Part shown: positions 16,990-25,974 of the stretch, in pieces
Numbering within the stretch: the first letter of the stretch is position 1
How the letters are laid out: each line of letters opens with the position of its first letter
From: Limnohabitans sp. MMS-10A-192
Lineage (GTDB): Bacteria; Pseudomonadota; Gammaproteobacteria; Burkholderiales; Burkholderiaceae_C
Reading direction: 5' to 3'
DNA length: 64,000 bases
Assembly (NCBI RefSeq): GCF_003063335.1
Contig: NZ_NERX01000007.1
Coordinates: 62,001-126,000 of the forward strand
Translations under genes and position numbers: made by a program
The notes under the pieces: generated by a model
What the model saw: the letters and a program-made list of their open reading frames with translations, nothing else
What the model was told of the DNA's origin: nothing
The model's database searches: none

Positions 16990-17691
16990 TTATTCCGCAG
17001 CGCCAATCGTCAGTGCCACCTCGGCCACGCCTTCGACACGGCCGGTGATCTGGTCACCGGTCACCACCGCACCCACGCCTTCGGGCGTGCCGGTGTAAAT
17101 CAAATCGCCGGGTTGCAGGTGGTAGTAAGTCGACAGGTCCGCGATGATTTCGCGGATGTTCCAGATCAGCTTGTCCACGTCGGACGATTGCTTGGTCGTG
17201 CCGTTGACTTCGAGGGCAATGGCGCCGTTCTCGATCACCACGCCGGGCATGGGCACGATCTCGGTACAGACCGAGCCTTGCTCGATGTCCTTGCCCGTGT
17301 CCCAGGGGCGGCCCTTGTCGCGCGCCACCAGTTGCAGGTCGCGGCGGGTCATGTCCAGACCTGCGGCGTAGCCATACACCAGTTCATGCGCGTTGGCTTC
17401 ACTCACGCGGAAACCTTCTTTGCCAATGGCCAGCACCAGCTCCATCTCGAAGTGGTAGTTGTTGGTGCGGGGAGGGTAGGCCACGGTCGCGCCGCTTTCC
17501 ACCAGGGTCTGGGGCGACTTGGTGAAGTAGAAGGCTTGCTCAACGCTCTTGTCGACCGGACGGCCCATCTCGACAGCGTGCGCATGGTAGTTGCGGCCCA
17601 CGCAGAAGATGCGGTTGATCGGGAAGCGCTCGGTTTTGCCGCGAATGGGCAAGGACTGAACGGCGGGCGGGGTGAAGAGGTATGAGGTCAT
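16990..17691 (-). CDS. nagK: Fumarylacetoacetate hydrolase family protein, probable fumarylpyruvate hydrolase
   Basis: 233 residues. The FAH fold is clear from IFCVGRNYHAHAVEMG, NYHFEMELVLAIG (metal-ligand acids), GYAAGLDMTRRDLQ and YTGTPEGVGAVVTGD. In the gentisate route it cleaves fumarylpyruvate to fumarate and pyruvate; some relatives hydrolyse maleylpyruvate directly. It lies downstream of gentisate dioxygenase, separated by a palindromic repeat at 17725. No maleylpyruvate isomerase (nagL) is nearby. Confidence 0.85.
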   Translation of the reverse strand: MTSYLFTPPAVQSLPIRGKTERFPINRIFCVGRNYHAHAVEMGRPVDKSVEQAFYFTKSPQTLVESGATVAYPPRTNNYHFEMELVLAIGKEGFRVSEANAHELVYGYAAGLDMTRRDLQLVARDKGRPWDTGKDIEQGSVCTEIVPMPGVVIENGAIALEVNGTTKQSSDVDKLIWNIREIIADLSTYYHLQPGDLIYTGTPEGVGAVVTGDQITGRVEGVAEVALTIGAAE

Positions 17692-17724
17692 TGAGAGGTT
17701 TCAGTGTTTGTATTTTTTGAATTC

Positions 17725-17790
17725 GTCATTGCGAGCGAAGCGTGGCAATCCATTGCTGGATCGCCACGTCCCTTCGCTCCTCGCGATGAC
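17725..17790. repeat. Palindromic intergenic repeat, family A (copy A1)
   Basis: Two arms, GTCATTGCGAGCGAAGCG... and ...CCTTCGCTCCTCGCGATGAC, form a long imperfect hairpin. Related copies occur at 27161, 38240 and 44688. This one separates the gentisate dioxygenase and fumarylpyruvate hydrolase genes. Confidence 0.85.
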
Positions 17791-17804
17791 GGTGGTGCGT
17801 CATG

Positions 17805-18842
17805 TCAGCCGCGGTTTTCGTACACACCCAGCTTGCGGTGCAGTGGCGATTCGTCGGCGATGAAGATGAAGGCGGGTTGATCGGCTTTCATGTTTTTAAG
17901 CGTCACGGCCTCATAGCCGGGCGCGCAGCAGGTGTCGGCTTCGGCCAGCGTGAAGGTGCAGGCCACGATTTGCGCCTGCACCGCGCCTTCGATGACGTGG
18001 AAAACCTGCGCAGGCGACCGCGCAGGCAGGCGCAGGCTTTGGCCTGGGCGCAGCATCAGCGCGTAAAAGCCCAGGATGTTTTCAGCGTCACCACCGGTTT
18101 CGGGGTTGGTGTAGGTCACTTGCACCTGCTCCAGACCGGTGTTGTCAGCGGCCAGCGCCTCCAAAGCCGCTTTGGCATCTTTCCAGGCGTAGCGCAGCAC
18201 GGGGTAGGCCTTTTTGCTGCGATCAAACACATGGCTGGGCACGACGCCGCCACGTGCGTACTGCTGGTCGCTGCGGCCAGGCTGCACGGTCTGGCGGTCG
18301 CCGTTGATGTGGTAGCTGGCTTCCATGTAATAGACCAAGGGCAAGTCCAACACGTCCAGCCAGATGACCGGGTCGGTGCCGTCATGGCCGTGCTCGTGCC
18401 ACAGGCCCGTGGGCGTGAGGATCAAATCGCCTCGGCTCATCGGGCATTTTTCGCCGTCCACGGTGGTCCATGCGCCTTCGCCTTCCACCACCATGCGCAC
18501 CGCGTTGGGGGTGTGGCGGTGGCTGGGCGCCCACTCGCCGGGCATGAGCAATTGCATGCCCAAGTACATGGCGGCGCTGGCCTGCATCCTGTCCAGGCCG
18601 TGGCCGGGGTTGGCCAGCACCAGCACGCGGCGCTCGGCTTTTTCGATCGGGGTCAACTCACCCGCTTTGAGCAAGAGCGGCTTGATGTCTTTGTAAGCCC
18701 AGCAAGTGGGCTGGGTCTGGCGTGTGGGCACCTTGGGCGGCAGCACGCCGCGCAGGCTGGGCCACAGGGGCACCAGGTTCACATTGCGCAGGTCCTGCAC
18801 ATAGTCTTGGGGCAGGTCTTCGATGCGTCCGAGATCGTTCAT
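17805..18842 (-). CDS. nagI: Gentisate 1,2-dioxygenase
   Basis: 345 residues, the usual size of this bicupin enzyme. The N-terminal cupin carries the iron ligands in WAPSHRHTPNAVRMVVEG and GDLILTPTGLWHEHGH. The C-terminal cupin is seen at LPARSPAQVFHVIEGAVQ. The enzyme opens gentisate between C1 and C2 to maleylpyruvate using Fe(II) and oxygen. It follows the four-gene salicylate 5-hydroxylase, whose product is gentisate, so substrate and context agree. Confidence 0.93.
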   Translation of the reverse strand: MNDLGRIEDLPQDYVQDLRNVNLVPLWPSLRGVLPPKVPTRQTQPTCWAYKDIKPLLLKAGELTPIEKAERRVLVLANPGHGLDRMQASAAMYLGMQLLMPGEWAPSHRHTPNAVRMVVEGEGAWTTVDGEKCPMSRGDLILTPTGLWHEHGHDGTDPVIWLDVLDLPLVYYMEASYHINGDRQTVQPGRSDQQYARGGVVPSHVFDRSKKAYPVLRYAWKDAKAALEALAADNTGLEQVQVTYTNPETGGDAENILGFYALMLRPGQSLRLPARSPAQVFHVIEGAVQAQIVACTFTLAEADTCCAPGYEAVTLKNMKADQPAFIFIADESPLHRKLGVYENRG

Positions 18843-18889
18843 CGTCTAACTTTCCAATTTGAGGGTTCTTGTTTCAAGCAAGTGACTGT

Positions 18890-19921
18890 TTATTGATCAG
18901 CAGCGGAAGTGAAGGAGTCCGCGTAGAACTCTTCTTCAGGCAAACCGCCTTGCGCCACATAGTCGCGCTTGGCCGAATCCACCACGATGGGGGCGCCGCA
19001 GGCATAGACCTGATGGCCCGACAGATCCGGGAAGTCCTGCAACACGGCCTGGTGCACAAAGCCTGCGCGGCCGGTCCAGTGGTCTTCGGCCTCGGCGTTC
19101 GAGATCACGGGCACATATTTCAGATTGGGCATCTCGGCCAGGCGAGCTTCGACCCAATCGGCCATGTACAGATCGGCCGGACGGCGACCGCCCCAGTACA
19201 GCGTGGCCGGGCGGGTGATGCCACGGTGCTGCATGTGCTCGATCAGCGCCTTGATGGGCGCAAAGCCCGTGCCCGAGGCCAGCAGCACGATGGGCTTGTC
19301 ATTGTCTTCACGCAGGTAAAAGCTGCCATACGGGCCTTCGGCACGCAGGATGTCTTTTTCTTTCATGGTGGTGAACACCGGGTCGGTGAACTTGCCGCCG
19401 GGCATGTGGCGGATGTGCAGCTCCACCGTGGGCGGTGCCACTTCGAGGGTGTGCGGCGCGTTGGCCATGCTGTAGCTGCGGCGTGAACCATCGCGCAACA
19501 AAAATTCGATGTACTGCCCGGCGTGGAACTTCATCACGTCGTTGGCGGGCAGTTGCAGCTTGAGCATGATCACGTCGTGCGATTTCTTCTCCAGGCTGAC
19601 CACACGCACGGGCATCTTCTTGACGGGCAGGCCGCCTTCGGCGGTCACTTGTTTGGATTCGAGCACCACATCGCTTTGGGCGGTGGCGCAGCAAGTCAGC
19701 ACCAGGCCTTGGGCTTCTTCTTCGTCGCTCAGGGCTTTGGCCTGGTGGGGGCCGTGCACCACGGTGCCCGAAATCTTTTTGCATTTGCAGGAGCCGCAGG
19801 CGCCGTCCTTGCAGCCATAGGGCAGGCCGATGCCTTGGCGGATGGCCGCGCTCAAAAGCGTTTCGTCGGCCCCAGCTAGAAAGCGCAGCCCACTGGGCTC
19901 CACCGAGATGTCATGGGTCAT
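18890..19921 (-). CDS. nagAa: Ferredoxin reductase component of salicylate 5-hydroxylase
   Basis: 343 residues. The N-terminal plant-type 2Fe-2S domain (residues about 1-95) has the cluster cysteines in CKDGACGSCKCK and LTCCATA. It is followed by the FAD domain (RSYSMANAPH) and the NAD domain (VLLASGTGFAPIKALIEHM). It passes electrons from NADH to the Rieske ferredoxin encoded just upstream. In Ralstonia U2 the NagAa counterpart serves two oxygenases; here it sits inside the hydroxylase operon. Confidence 0.92.
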   Translation of the reverse strand: MTHDISVEPSGLRFLAGADETLLSAAIRQGIGLPYGCKDGACGSCKCKKISGTVVHGPHQAKALSDEEEAQGLVLTCCATAQSDVVLESKQVTAEGGLPVKKMPVRVVSLEKKSHDVIMLKLQLPANDVMKFHAGQYIEFLLRDGSRRSYSMANAPHTLEVAPPTVELHIRHMPGGKFTDPVFTTMKEKDILRAEGPYGSFYLREDNDKPIVLLASGTGFAPIKALIEHMQHRGITRPATLYWGGRRPADLYMADWVEARLAEMPNLKYVPVISNAEAEDHWTGRAGFVHQAVLQDFPDLSGHQVYACGAPIVVDSAKRDYVAQGGLPEEEFYADSFTSAADQ

Positions 19922-19936
19922 GGTGCGGGTCGATCG

Positions 19937-20251
19937 TTAAACGGCCAAATCCAGATAAACCCGACCATCTTCAATCTTGACGGGCCAGGATTTGGCCGGT
20001 TCCGTGGCGGGGCCGCAGCTCACGGAGCCATCACGCACATCAAACATGGCCTGGTGGAAGGGACATTCCACGTTGTGGCCTTCGACAAAGCCATCGCACA
20101 GTTTGGCGTTGCCATGGCTGCACAGGTTGTTGATGGCGTAAACACCGTCTTCGAGTTTGAAGACCGCAATGTCCTGGCCTTCGGGGGCCACAGCGATGCC
20201 TGCGCCTTCAAACAAATCGGCCTCGGCGGCCACGTCAATCCAGTTGCTCAT
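19937..20251 (-). CDS. nagAb: Rieske ferredoxin component of salicylate 5-hydroxylase
   Basis: 104 residues. The Rieske ligands are CSHGNAKL and CPFHQAMFD (C-x-H and C-x2-H), as in NagAb/NahAb ferredoxins. It shuttles electrons from the reductase (next gene) to the NagGH oxygenase (preceding genes). Spacing of 13-16 bp on both sides supports one operon. Confidence 0.93.
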   Translation of the reverse strand: MSNWIDVAAEADLFEGAGIAVAPEGQDIAVFKLEDGVYAINNLCSHGNAKLCDGFVEGHNVECPFHQAMFDVRDGSVSCGPATEPAKSWPVKIEDGRVYLDLAV

Positions 20252-20264
20252 AGGGGGCTCTTGA

Positions 20265-20738
20265 TCAGATGGGGTAAATGATGGAGTTGGGGATCATTTC
20301 GCTGTCGTACACGCAAATGCGCTCAGCGAACTTGAAGCCATCGGGGGTTTGCACAATGGTGTCGATGTAGCGGCCCACGTTGTACACGGTGCTTTCCTTG
20401 TCGAGCTTGGTGCGAAACACCGCGTAGTTGGCCTCGCTGTGGATGCGGCCGTCCTCGACCTTGCGCACGATGGGCGCGCCCACCACATGCCGCTGGTAAT
20501 AGGGGTCGTGGTACAGCGTTTCCTGGATGCCGTACACGCGGTCTTTGAGCATGCCTTTGCTGGTGAAAGAAAGCGTGCACAGCGGGAAGCCGCGCTCAAA
20601 GTTTTCACGCGGTTGCAGTTTGTAGACGCATTGCTCGGTGAAGAATTCGGGCCACAGGTCCCAGTTGCCGCTGTCCACGGCGCTGGCGTAATCGGCATAA
20701 AGCTGCTGGATACCGAACCAGGTTTGCATATCGACCAT
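20265..20738 (-). CDS. nagH: Salicylate 5-hydroxylase small (beta) oxygenase subunit
   Basis: 157 residues. I chose the ATG at 20738 because GGAGG lies 7 bp upstream. It shows the cone-fold beta-subunit pattern of ring-hydroxylating oxygenases ([20 protein letters not shown] and [16 protein letters not shown]). It has no cofactor and supports the alpha subunit structurally. Its start comes right after the stop of nagG at 20741, indicating translational coupling. Confidence 0.9.
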   Translation of the reverse strand: MVDMQTWFGIQQLYADYASAVDSGNWDLWPEFFTEQCVYKLQPRENFERGFPLCTLSFTSKGMLKDRVYGIQETLYHDPYYQRHVVGAPIVRKVEDGRIHSEANYAVFRTKLDKESTVYNVGRYIDTIVQTPDGFKFAERICVYDSEMIPNSIIYPI

Positions 20739-20740
20739 GA

Positions 20741-22006
20741 TCAATCCTCCATCACTTTGCGCCAGTATTCGTACATGCCCCGGATGAGCGTTTCGGTCAC
20801 CATGTGGTCCGTCTCACCCACGTCGCGTCCGCCCAACTCCACCAGCATGCGGTGCTCGGGTTTGGACTCAAACGCTTGCTGTGAGAACTCGATCACCTCG
20901 CCGTCGTCTGCCGACACAAAGCCTGCCGGGCCAAACAGGTTGGACTGACGCAAGCGGCGCTCGGTCATCTCGGGGGTGTCGTCTTCAAAGCCAAAGTGCG
21001 TCCAGACAAAGTCAAACGCGCCATGGCCATCGGGTTGGATGTGGCGGGTGGACACGCTGTTGACCTGTTGCTGAAAGATCACGCTGGGGAACAGCGTCAT
21101 CATCACCGCCGTGGGCATTTGTTCGCCCAGTTGCCACCAGGGCTCCGGCACGATGTCCAGAAAGCTCGGGTCGTTGAGCTGCATGCTTTCTTTGAAGCTG
21201 CTGACCTGTGTCACTTGGGCTTTGTCGCCCGTGGCCTGGCCGGCTGTGCCGCGTGTGGAGATCATGGCCGCATGGCGGTGGTGCGCGTCCATGCGCAGCT
21301 CCGACTTGTTGTCGGCGCGCCAAAGCCCAAAGGTCACAAACCAGGTGTGCAGCAAACCGGGGTGGTAGGGGTCCTTGATGTTTTCCTGCATCAGCTTCCA
21401 GTTGCCCGGAATGCGCTGGCGGTTGTAGCCTAGGATCGTCAGCTTTCGGCCATTGAACAGGCGATCGAAGTAGCGCAGGATGGTTGGCCCCATGTAGTCT
21501 TCGAGCGACTCCACATCGTGGTCAAATGAGGCGAACACCACGCCGCTGCGGCTGGCCACTTTGAGTGATTTCAGGCCATGGTCTTTGGGGTCAAAATCGG
21601 CCGGCATGCCGCCGTTGACTTTGCCGTCCTGGCGCACACCGCGCCTGAAAGGCACGCCTTGCAGCTTGCCGTCCAGCGCGTAGCTCCACTGGTGGTAAGG
21701 GCACACGAGTTCTTTTTTGTTGCCATGCCGCTCGCGGCAAAAGGCCATGCCCCGGTGTGCACAGACGTTCTCAACGACGTGGATCTGGCCGTCCTGGCTG
21801 CGCGTGAGGATGACTGAACGCTCGCCGATGGCCGTGCGCTTGAAGTCGCCGGGGTTGGGGATCTCAGCCTCCAGGCCCACATAGCTCCAGTGCTTCTTGT
21901 AGAAAAAGCGCTCCAGCTCTTTTTTGTGGCTGTCCTGATGGGTGTAGACGGCAAAGGGCACGCGGCTGGTGCCGGGCGTCTCCCAATGGATGGGGTGTTC
22001 CTGCAT
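20741..22006 (-). CDS. nagG: Salicylate 5-hydroxylase large (alpha) oxygenase subunit
   Basis: 421 residues. The Rieske centre is given by CAHRG and CPYHQW at about residues 83-107. The mononuclear iron site is in [14 protein letters not shown]. Overall it matches NagG-type salicylate 5-hydroxylases, which convert salicylate to gentisate, and the neighbouring gentisate dioxygenase supports this. It is the first gene of the minus-strand operon and is divergent from the LysR regulator at 22120. A related substrate such as a substituted salicylate cannot be excluded. Confidence 0.9.
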   Translation of the reverse strand: MQEHPIHWETPGTSRVPFAVYTHQDSHKKELERFFYKKHWSYVGLEAEIPNPGDFKRTAIGERSVILTRSQDGQIHVVENVCAHRGMAFCRERHGNKKELVCPYHQWSYALDGKLQGVPFRRGVRQDGKVNGGMPADFDPKDHGLKSLKVASRSGVVFASFDHDVESLEDYMGPTILRYFDRLFNGRKLTILGYNRQRIPGNWKLMQENIKDPYHPGLLHTWFVTFGLWRADNKSELRMDAHHRHAAMISTRGTAGQATGDKAQVTQVSSFKESMQLNDPSFLDIVPEPWWQLGEQMPTAVMMTLFPSVIFQQQVNSVSTRHIQPDGHGAFDFVWTHFGFEDDTPEMTERRLRQSNLFGPAGFVSADDGEVIEFSQQAFESKPEHRMLVELGGRDVGETDHMVTETLIRGMYEYWRKVMED

Positions 22007-22119
22007 GAGGGCTCCTTGTCAAAACTTGACGTGCATCATGCGCAGAATTGCTTATTAAGTAAATCGGATTTTTAATATAATCAAAATTTGAAAATCAAAT
22101 AAATTGGGCGTGACATCGC
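22007..22119. promoter_or_regulatory. Divergent nagG / LysR promoter region
   Basis: An AT-rich 113-bp gap separates the two divergent genes. It holds an odd-length dyad (CTTATTAAG, near 22050) and TATAAT-like hexamers in TTTTTAATATAATC. It is the expected binding site of the NagR/DntR-like activator, but I do not see a clear copy of the classical NahR box. Confidence 0.5.
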
Positions 22120-23055
22120 ATGGACATCACCAAACTGGATTTGAACTTGTTGGTCGTGTTCCACCACCTCTTGATCCACAAGCGGGTGTCGGTCATTGCC
22201 CCGCTCTTGGGCATGAGCCAGCCTGCAGTCAGCAGCGCGCTGGGGCGCTTGCGGGCGCATTTGGGCGACGAGCTTTTTTTGCACACACAGGGCGGCATGA
22301 CGCCCACGCCTTATGCCTTGCAGCTGGCCGAACCGGTGGCGATGGCTTTGGATGGTTTGCAGCAGGCCCTGAATGTGAGGGCTGCTTTTGATCCCTTGAC
22401 CAGCACGCGCAGCTTCACCTTGGCGATGACCGATGTGGGGGAAATGTATTTCTTGCCCGTGCTGGTCGATGCCCTGACGCGTGCCGCGCCCGGTGTGACT
22501 GTGCAGGTGGTGAGCGTGACGCAGGCTTCACTCAAAGAAGACATGGCCACCGGCCGCATCGATTTGGCCATGGGCTTGTTGCCGCAGTTGCAGGCGGGGT
22601 TTTTTCAGCAGGCCTTGTTCCGACAAAAATACATTTGCCTCATGCGCCAGGGTCACCCGCTGGCCGCTGGCAACAAGTTGACCTTGAGCAGCTTCACGCA
22701 GGCCGAGCATGTGCGCATCGTGGCCGCCGGAACCGGGCATGGCCGGGTGGATGTGGCTTTGGAAAACCAGAAATTACACCGACAGTTTCGCCTGACGGTG
22801 CCCCACTACGTGGCGCTGGGCGATGTGCTCAGCCACTCGGACCTGATGGCCACCGTGCCCGAGCGCTTTGCCGACCGTGCCCTGGTGCCGTTTGGCCTCA
22901 TCAAGCGGGATTTGCCCATTCCGGTGGCTGAGAGTGCGATCCACCAGTTTTGGCACAGCCGCTTGCACCGCGATCCGGGGCATCAATGGTTGCGTCGTTT
23001 TACACGCACTCTTTTTGGCGATATCAAAATTCCCAATGAGGAAATGCCTATTTGA
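22120..23055 (+). CDS. nagR: LysR-family regulator, NagR/DntR-like
   Basis: 311 residues. The N-terminal helix-turn-helix is at DLNLLVVFHHLLIHKRVSVI and SQPAVSSALGRLRAHLGDEL. Effector-domain stretches FTLAMTDVGEMYF, DLAMGLLPQLQAGFF and GTGHGRVD closely resemble NahR/NagR/DntR, which respond to salicylate. The gene is divergent from nagG, so it is the probable salicylate-responsive activator of the nag operon. Confidence 0.87.
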   Translation: MDITKLDLNLLVVFHHLLIHKRVSVIAPLLGMSQPAVSSALGRLRAHLGDELFLHTQGGMTPTPYALQLAEPVAMALDGLQQALNVRAAFDPLTSTRSFTLAMTDVGEMYFLPVLVDALTRAAPGVTVQVVSVTQASLKEDMATGRIDLAMGLLPQLQAGFFQQALFRQKYICLMRQGHPLAAGNKLTLSSFTQAEHVRIVAAGTGHGRVDVALENQKLHRQFRLTVPHYVALGDVLSHSDLMATVPERFADRALVPFGLIKRDLPIPVAESAIHQFWHSRLHRDPGHQWLRRFTRTLFGDIKIPNEEMPI

Positions 23056-23163
23056 GATCTGGTAAAAATTTAAGAATTTGAAACGCGCTTGTTCGGCGCA
23101 TGTTGCCGAATCAGATCACTTTTTGTTCGGAAATTTCAAGAGCGTCATCAACTTCGATGCCTA

Positions 23164-23285
23164 GTTACCTAACGGTTGATTCGCGCTTTGCGTGATGTCA
23201 CGGACCTTGAGGGAGAGAAGGTCGCAGCCGCGAAGCTTGCTGTCCATACCGAGATTAAACAGTGCTGGCTTCTGGCCACGACCTT
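23164..23285 (-). pseudogene. Tyrosine recombinase (integrase) remnant
   Basis: The minus strand between 23285 and 23164 reads PALFNLGMDSKLRGCDLLSL followed by KVRDITQ and a stop. This matches the conserved core of a family of short tyrosine integrases (ALFNLGIDSKLRGCDL...KVRD). No start or catalytic region remains; the fragment abuts the 3' end of chrA. It is a scar of a mobile element. Confidence 0.6.
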
Positions 23286-24623
23286 CTATTTTCCCGGCAC
23301 CCAGCTCACCAGCAAGCCCACCCCCGCACACAGCGCCAACACCTGCATCACGCTGCGCTGCTTGCCAATCAACAGCCACGCCGCCACCGCCGTGAGCGCG
23401 ATGGCACTGTAGTCGGGGCTTTGTGGCCAGCCTTGTGGCCACCAGGTGGCGTAGGCAAACACGCCGGCCAGGTGCAGCACCACGCCGATCACTGCAGCGG
23501 TGATGGCTTGCAAGGGCCCGGCCAGGGTGGGCATGTGGCGTGTGGCTTCCACCAGCGGGCCACCGGCCAGGATGAACACGAACGAGGGCAAGAAGGTGAA
23601 CCAGGTCACCACGCAGGCCGCGGCGATGCCGCCCAGCAAAGGGTGGCCCAAGAGGGCCTGACTGTGCCCGCCAATAAAGCCCACAAAAGCCACCACGATG
23701 ATGAGCGGCCCCGGTGTGCTTTCGCCCAGGGCCAGGCCGTCCATCATTTGCGTGGCGCTCAGCCAGCCGTATTGCATGACGGCCGCTTGCGTCACAAAGG
23801 GCAGCACCGCATAAGCGCCGCCAAAAGTCAGCAAGGCCGCTTGTGTGAAAAAGCCGCCCATCTGCGTGAGCGTGTGGGCCGTGCCCAGCAGCAGCGCGAT
23901 GCAGCCCAAGCTGAGTGCCCAAAGCCCCACGCCCAGCAGCAGGGCGCGCACCAGGCGGGCATGGCAGTAATGGGTGTGCGCGGGCTGCGGTGTGTCGTCG
24001 TTCAGCCAGGCGGGGGCGTCGGGTGCAGGGCTGGCTGCCCCGTGCGATGTGGTGGACACGGGGTAACGACGGGCCATCCCGTAACCACTCAGTGCCGCGC
24101 CCACAATGATCCACGGAAAGGACACGCCCCACAGCGTGCCCAAGAGCGATGCAACCGCCAGCGCCCGCAGCCACGGGGCTTTGAGCGTGCGCTTGGCCAT
24201 GCGGTGCACGGCTTGCAGCACCAGAGCGGTCACGGCGGGCTTGAGGCCCCACAGCAGCGCCTGTCCCCAGGGGTGTTGGCCCCACACGGTGTAGGCCCAG
24301 CTCAGGCCAATCAACAGCACCAGACTGGGCAGCACAAAAAGGGCACCGGCTGCGATGCCGCCGCGTGTGCCATGCATCAACCATCCGGTGTAGGTGGCCA
24401 GTTGCTGCGCTTCGGGGCCGGGCAGCAGCATGCAGTAGTGCAGCGCGTGCAGGTAGCGCTTTTCTGAAATCCAGCGGCGGCGCACCACCAGCTCTTCATG
24501 CATCAGCGCGATCTGGCCCGCCGGGCCGCCAAAACTGACGCAGCCTAGCCAGAACCAGAATTTCAGGGCCTGTGCAAAGCTGACCGGGGCAGGGCGCTTG
24601 GCATGGTGGAGGGTGTCGCTCAT
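23286..24623 (-). CDS. chrA: Chromate transporter, ChrA family (two-domain)
   Basis: 445 residues with two homologous halves, each with about five to six helices. The first has WLGCVSFGGPAGQIALMHEE and the second LLTFGGAYAVLPFV, the paired FGGP/FGGA motifs of CHR proteins. It is a membrane exporter expected to expel chromate. Its ATG overlaps the stop of the preceding small gene (ATGA at 24620-24623), so the two are co-translated. No chrB regulator is adjacent. Confidence 0.92.
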   Translation of the reverse strand: MSDTLHHAKRPAPVSFAQALKFWFWLGCVSFGGPAGQIALMHEELVVRRRWISEKRYLHALHYCMLLPGPEAQQLATYTGWLMHGTRGGIAAGALFVLPSLVLLIGLSWAYTVWGQHPWGQALLWGLKPAVTALVLQAVHRMAKRTLKAPWLRALAVASLLGTLWGVSFPWIIVGAALSGYGMARRYPVSTTSHGAASPAPDAPAWLNDDTPQPAHTHYCHARLVRALLLGVGLWALSLGCIALLLGTAHTLTQMGGFFTQAALLTFGGAYAVLPFVTQAAVMQYGWLSATQMMDGLALGESTPGPLIIVVAFVGFIGGHSQALLGHPLLGGIAAACVVTWFTFLPSFVFILAGGPLVEATRHMPTLAGPLQAITAAVIGVVLHLAGVFAYATWWPQGWPQSPDYSAIALTAVAAWLLIGKQRSVMQVLALCAGVGLLVSWVPGK

Positions 24624-25003
24624 GGCACGTTCGCGTGTTCTCGCAGCGCTTGGGCAAAGGCCGGTGTGCCGCTCAGGCTCAGGCTCAGTTCCACGCGATC
24701 GCCTGGGCCAGGTGCGGGGTGGATGTCCAGCGTTTGTTGCGCGGCGTGCCAGTGTGCTTGGGCGGGGGTGCTGTGCGGGCTGCGGGGCGGGTGCAGTTGT
24801 ATTTGCAAATCAAAGTCCCAGTCCGCCCCTTCGTCCAGTGGGCCGGCGCCTTGTGGGCTGAAGCGGTTGGCCCAGCTCAACAGCTGGGTCACTTCGCGCA
24901 GCAAGGCCGCTGTGTGGCTGGCGGCGGGTTGGGCCAAGGCGTCCCAACAGACCACGCCTTCGGTGTCTTCGCTGCAGTCGAATTCCAGATATTGCAAATC
25001 CAT
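24620..25003 (-). CDS. Hypothetical protein co-translated with chrA
   Basis: 127 residues from the ATG at 25003 (MDLQYLEFDCSEDTEGVVCW). I do not recognise the family. It is acidic, with a cysteine pair-like start (FDCSEDTEGVVCWDAL) and beta-rich repeats of D-x-D (DWDFDLQIQLHPP). It is soluble, with no signal peptide or membrane segment. The 4-bp ATGA overlap with chrA suggests a linked function, perhaps accessory to chromate resistance; that is only inference. Confidence 0.6.
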   Translation of the reverse strand: MDLQYLEFDCSEDTEGVVCWDALAQPAASHTAALLREVTQLLSWANRFSPQGAGPLDEGADWDFDLQIQLHPPRSPHSTPAQAHWHAAQQTLDIHPAPGPGDRVELSLSLSGTPAFAQALREHANVP

Positions 25004-25179
25004 CGTGTTCTTTTCTTCCAGTCCGCTGATTGTCGCTGCGTGGTCTGGCTTGTCGCTTTGGATACAGGAAAGGCTCATGCTGCTTAAATCTTGAGCAAAA
25101 AACAGGGTTTCAAGGGTTTTCTGTATACAAGGGTGACGGTCTTGGTGGTTTAATCCGTCGAATTCACACCCACCCATTC

Positions 25180-25947
25180 ATGAGCACATCACCCGTTCGC
25201 GCAGTGGATTCCGACTTGGCCGAAGAAGGCGGCTCGCAAGCCGTCAAGGCCCAGCAGCGCCTGCGCGAGTGGATTTTGGCGGGCGAATTGCCCTCGGGTG
25301 CCCGCATTGCTGAGCTGGCGCTGGTGGAGCGCCTGGGCATGTCGCGCACACCCATCCGCGCCGCGCTGATGCACCTCAAACAAGAAGGTTTGCTCGAGCC
25401 CCTGCCCGGTGGCGGCTATGCGGTGCGCACTTTCTCTGAGCGCGAAGTGGCCGACGCGATCGAGCTGCGCGGCACGCTCGAAGGTTTGGCCGCACGCTTG
25501 GCGGCCGAGCGCGGTGTGCGCGCTGCTTTGATCAGCCAAGCGCGCGCCTGCCTGGACCAGATCGATGCGGTGCTGCAAGCGTCAGCCCTCAATGACGACA
25601 CTTTTTCGGCCTATGTGGATTTGAACGGCCAGTTCCACAAGCAGCTGTCCGAGATGGCCGACAGCGCCGTGTTGGCGCGCGAGATCGAACGCGCATCGAG
25701 CTTGCCCTTTGCATCGGCCTCGGGCTTTGTGGGCGTGCACGTGAACGACGCCCACGCCCGCGACACCTTGGTGGTGGCGCAGCACCAGCATCGGCAGGTG
25801 CTGGACGCCATCGAGCGTCGCGAGGCTGGCCGCGCCGAAGCCCTGATGCGCGAGCACTCGCGCATTGCTCGCCAAAACATGCAGGTCGCTTTGCGCGACC
25901 CCGCCGCATCGGGCACGCCCGGTGTGCAACTCATCAGACCTTCCTGA
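25180..25947 (+). CDS. GntR-family (FadR/FCD subfamily) regulator
   Basis: 255 residues from the ATG at 25180. The winged helix is at LREWILAGELPSGARIAELA, VERLGMSRTPIRAALMHL and EGLLEPLPGGGYAV. The C-terminal all-helical FCD domain follows, with metal/ligand residues in AYVDLNGQFHKQL and HQHRQVLDAIERREAGRAEA. It is immediately upstream (28 bp) of the ABC importer and demethylase genes and is the likely regulator of that operon, sensing an aromatic or other carboxylic acid. Confidence 0.9.
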   Translation: MSTSPVRAVDSDLAEEGGSQAVKAQQRLREWILAGELPSGARIAELALVERLGMSRTPIRAALMHLKQEGLLEPLPGGGYAVRTFSEREVADAIELRGTLEGLAARLAAERGVRAALISQARACLDQIDAVLQASALNDDTFSAYVDLNGQFHKQLSEMADSAVLAREIERASSLPFASASGFVGVHVNDAHARDTLVVAQHQHRQVLDAIERREAGRAEALMREHSRIARQNMQVALRDPAASGTPGVQLIRPS

Positions 25948-25974
25948 TTTCATTTTTTAACGAGGAGACAGAGC

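Noticed and set aside
23161-24384. Minus-strand frame of about 400 codons overlapping chrA
   Set aside because: Only its last 40 codons (integrase remnant) are meaningful; the rest is an out-of-frame reading of chrA.
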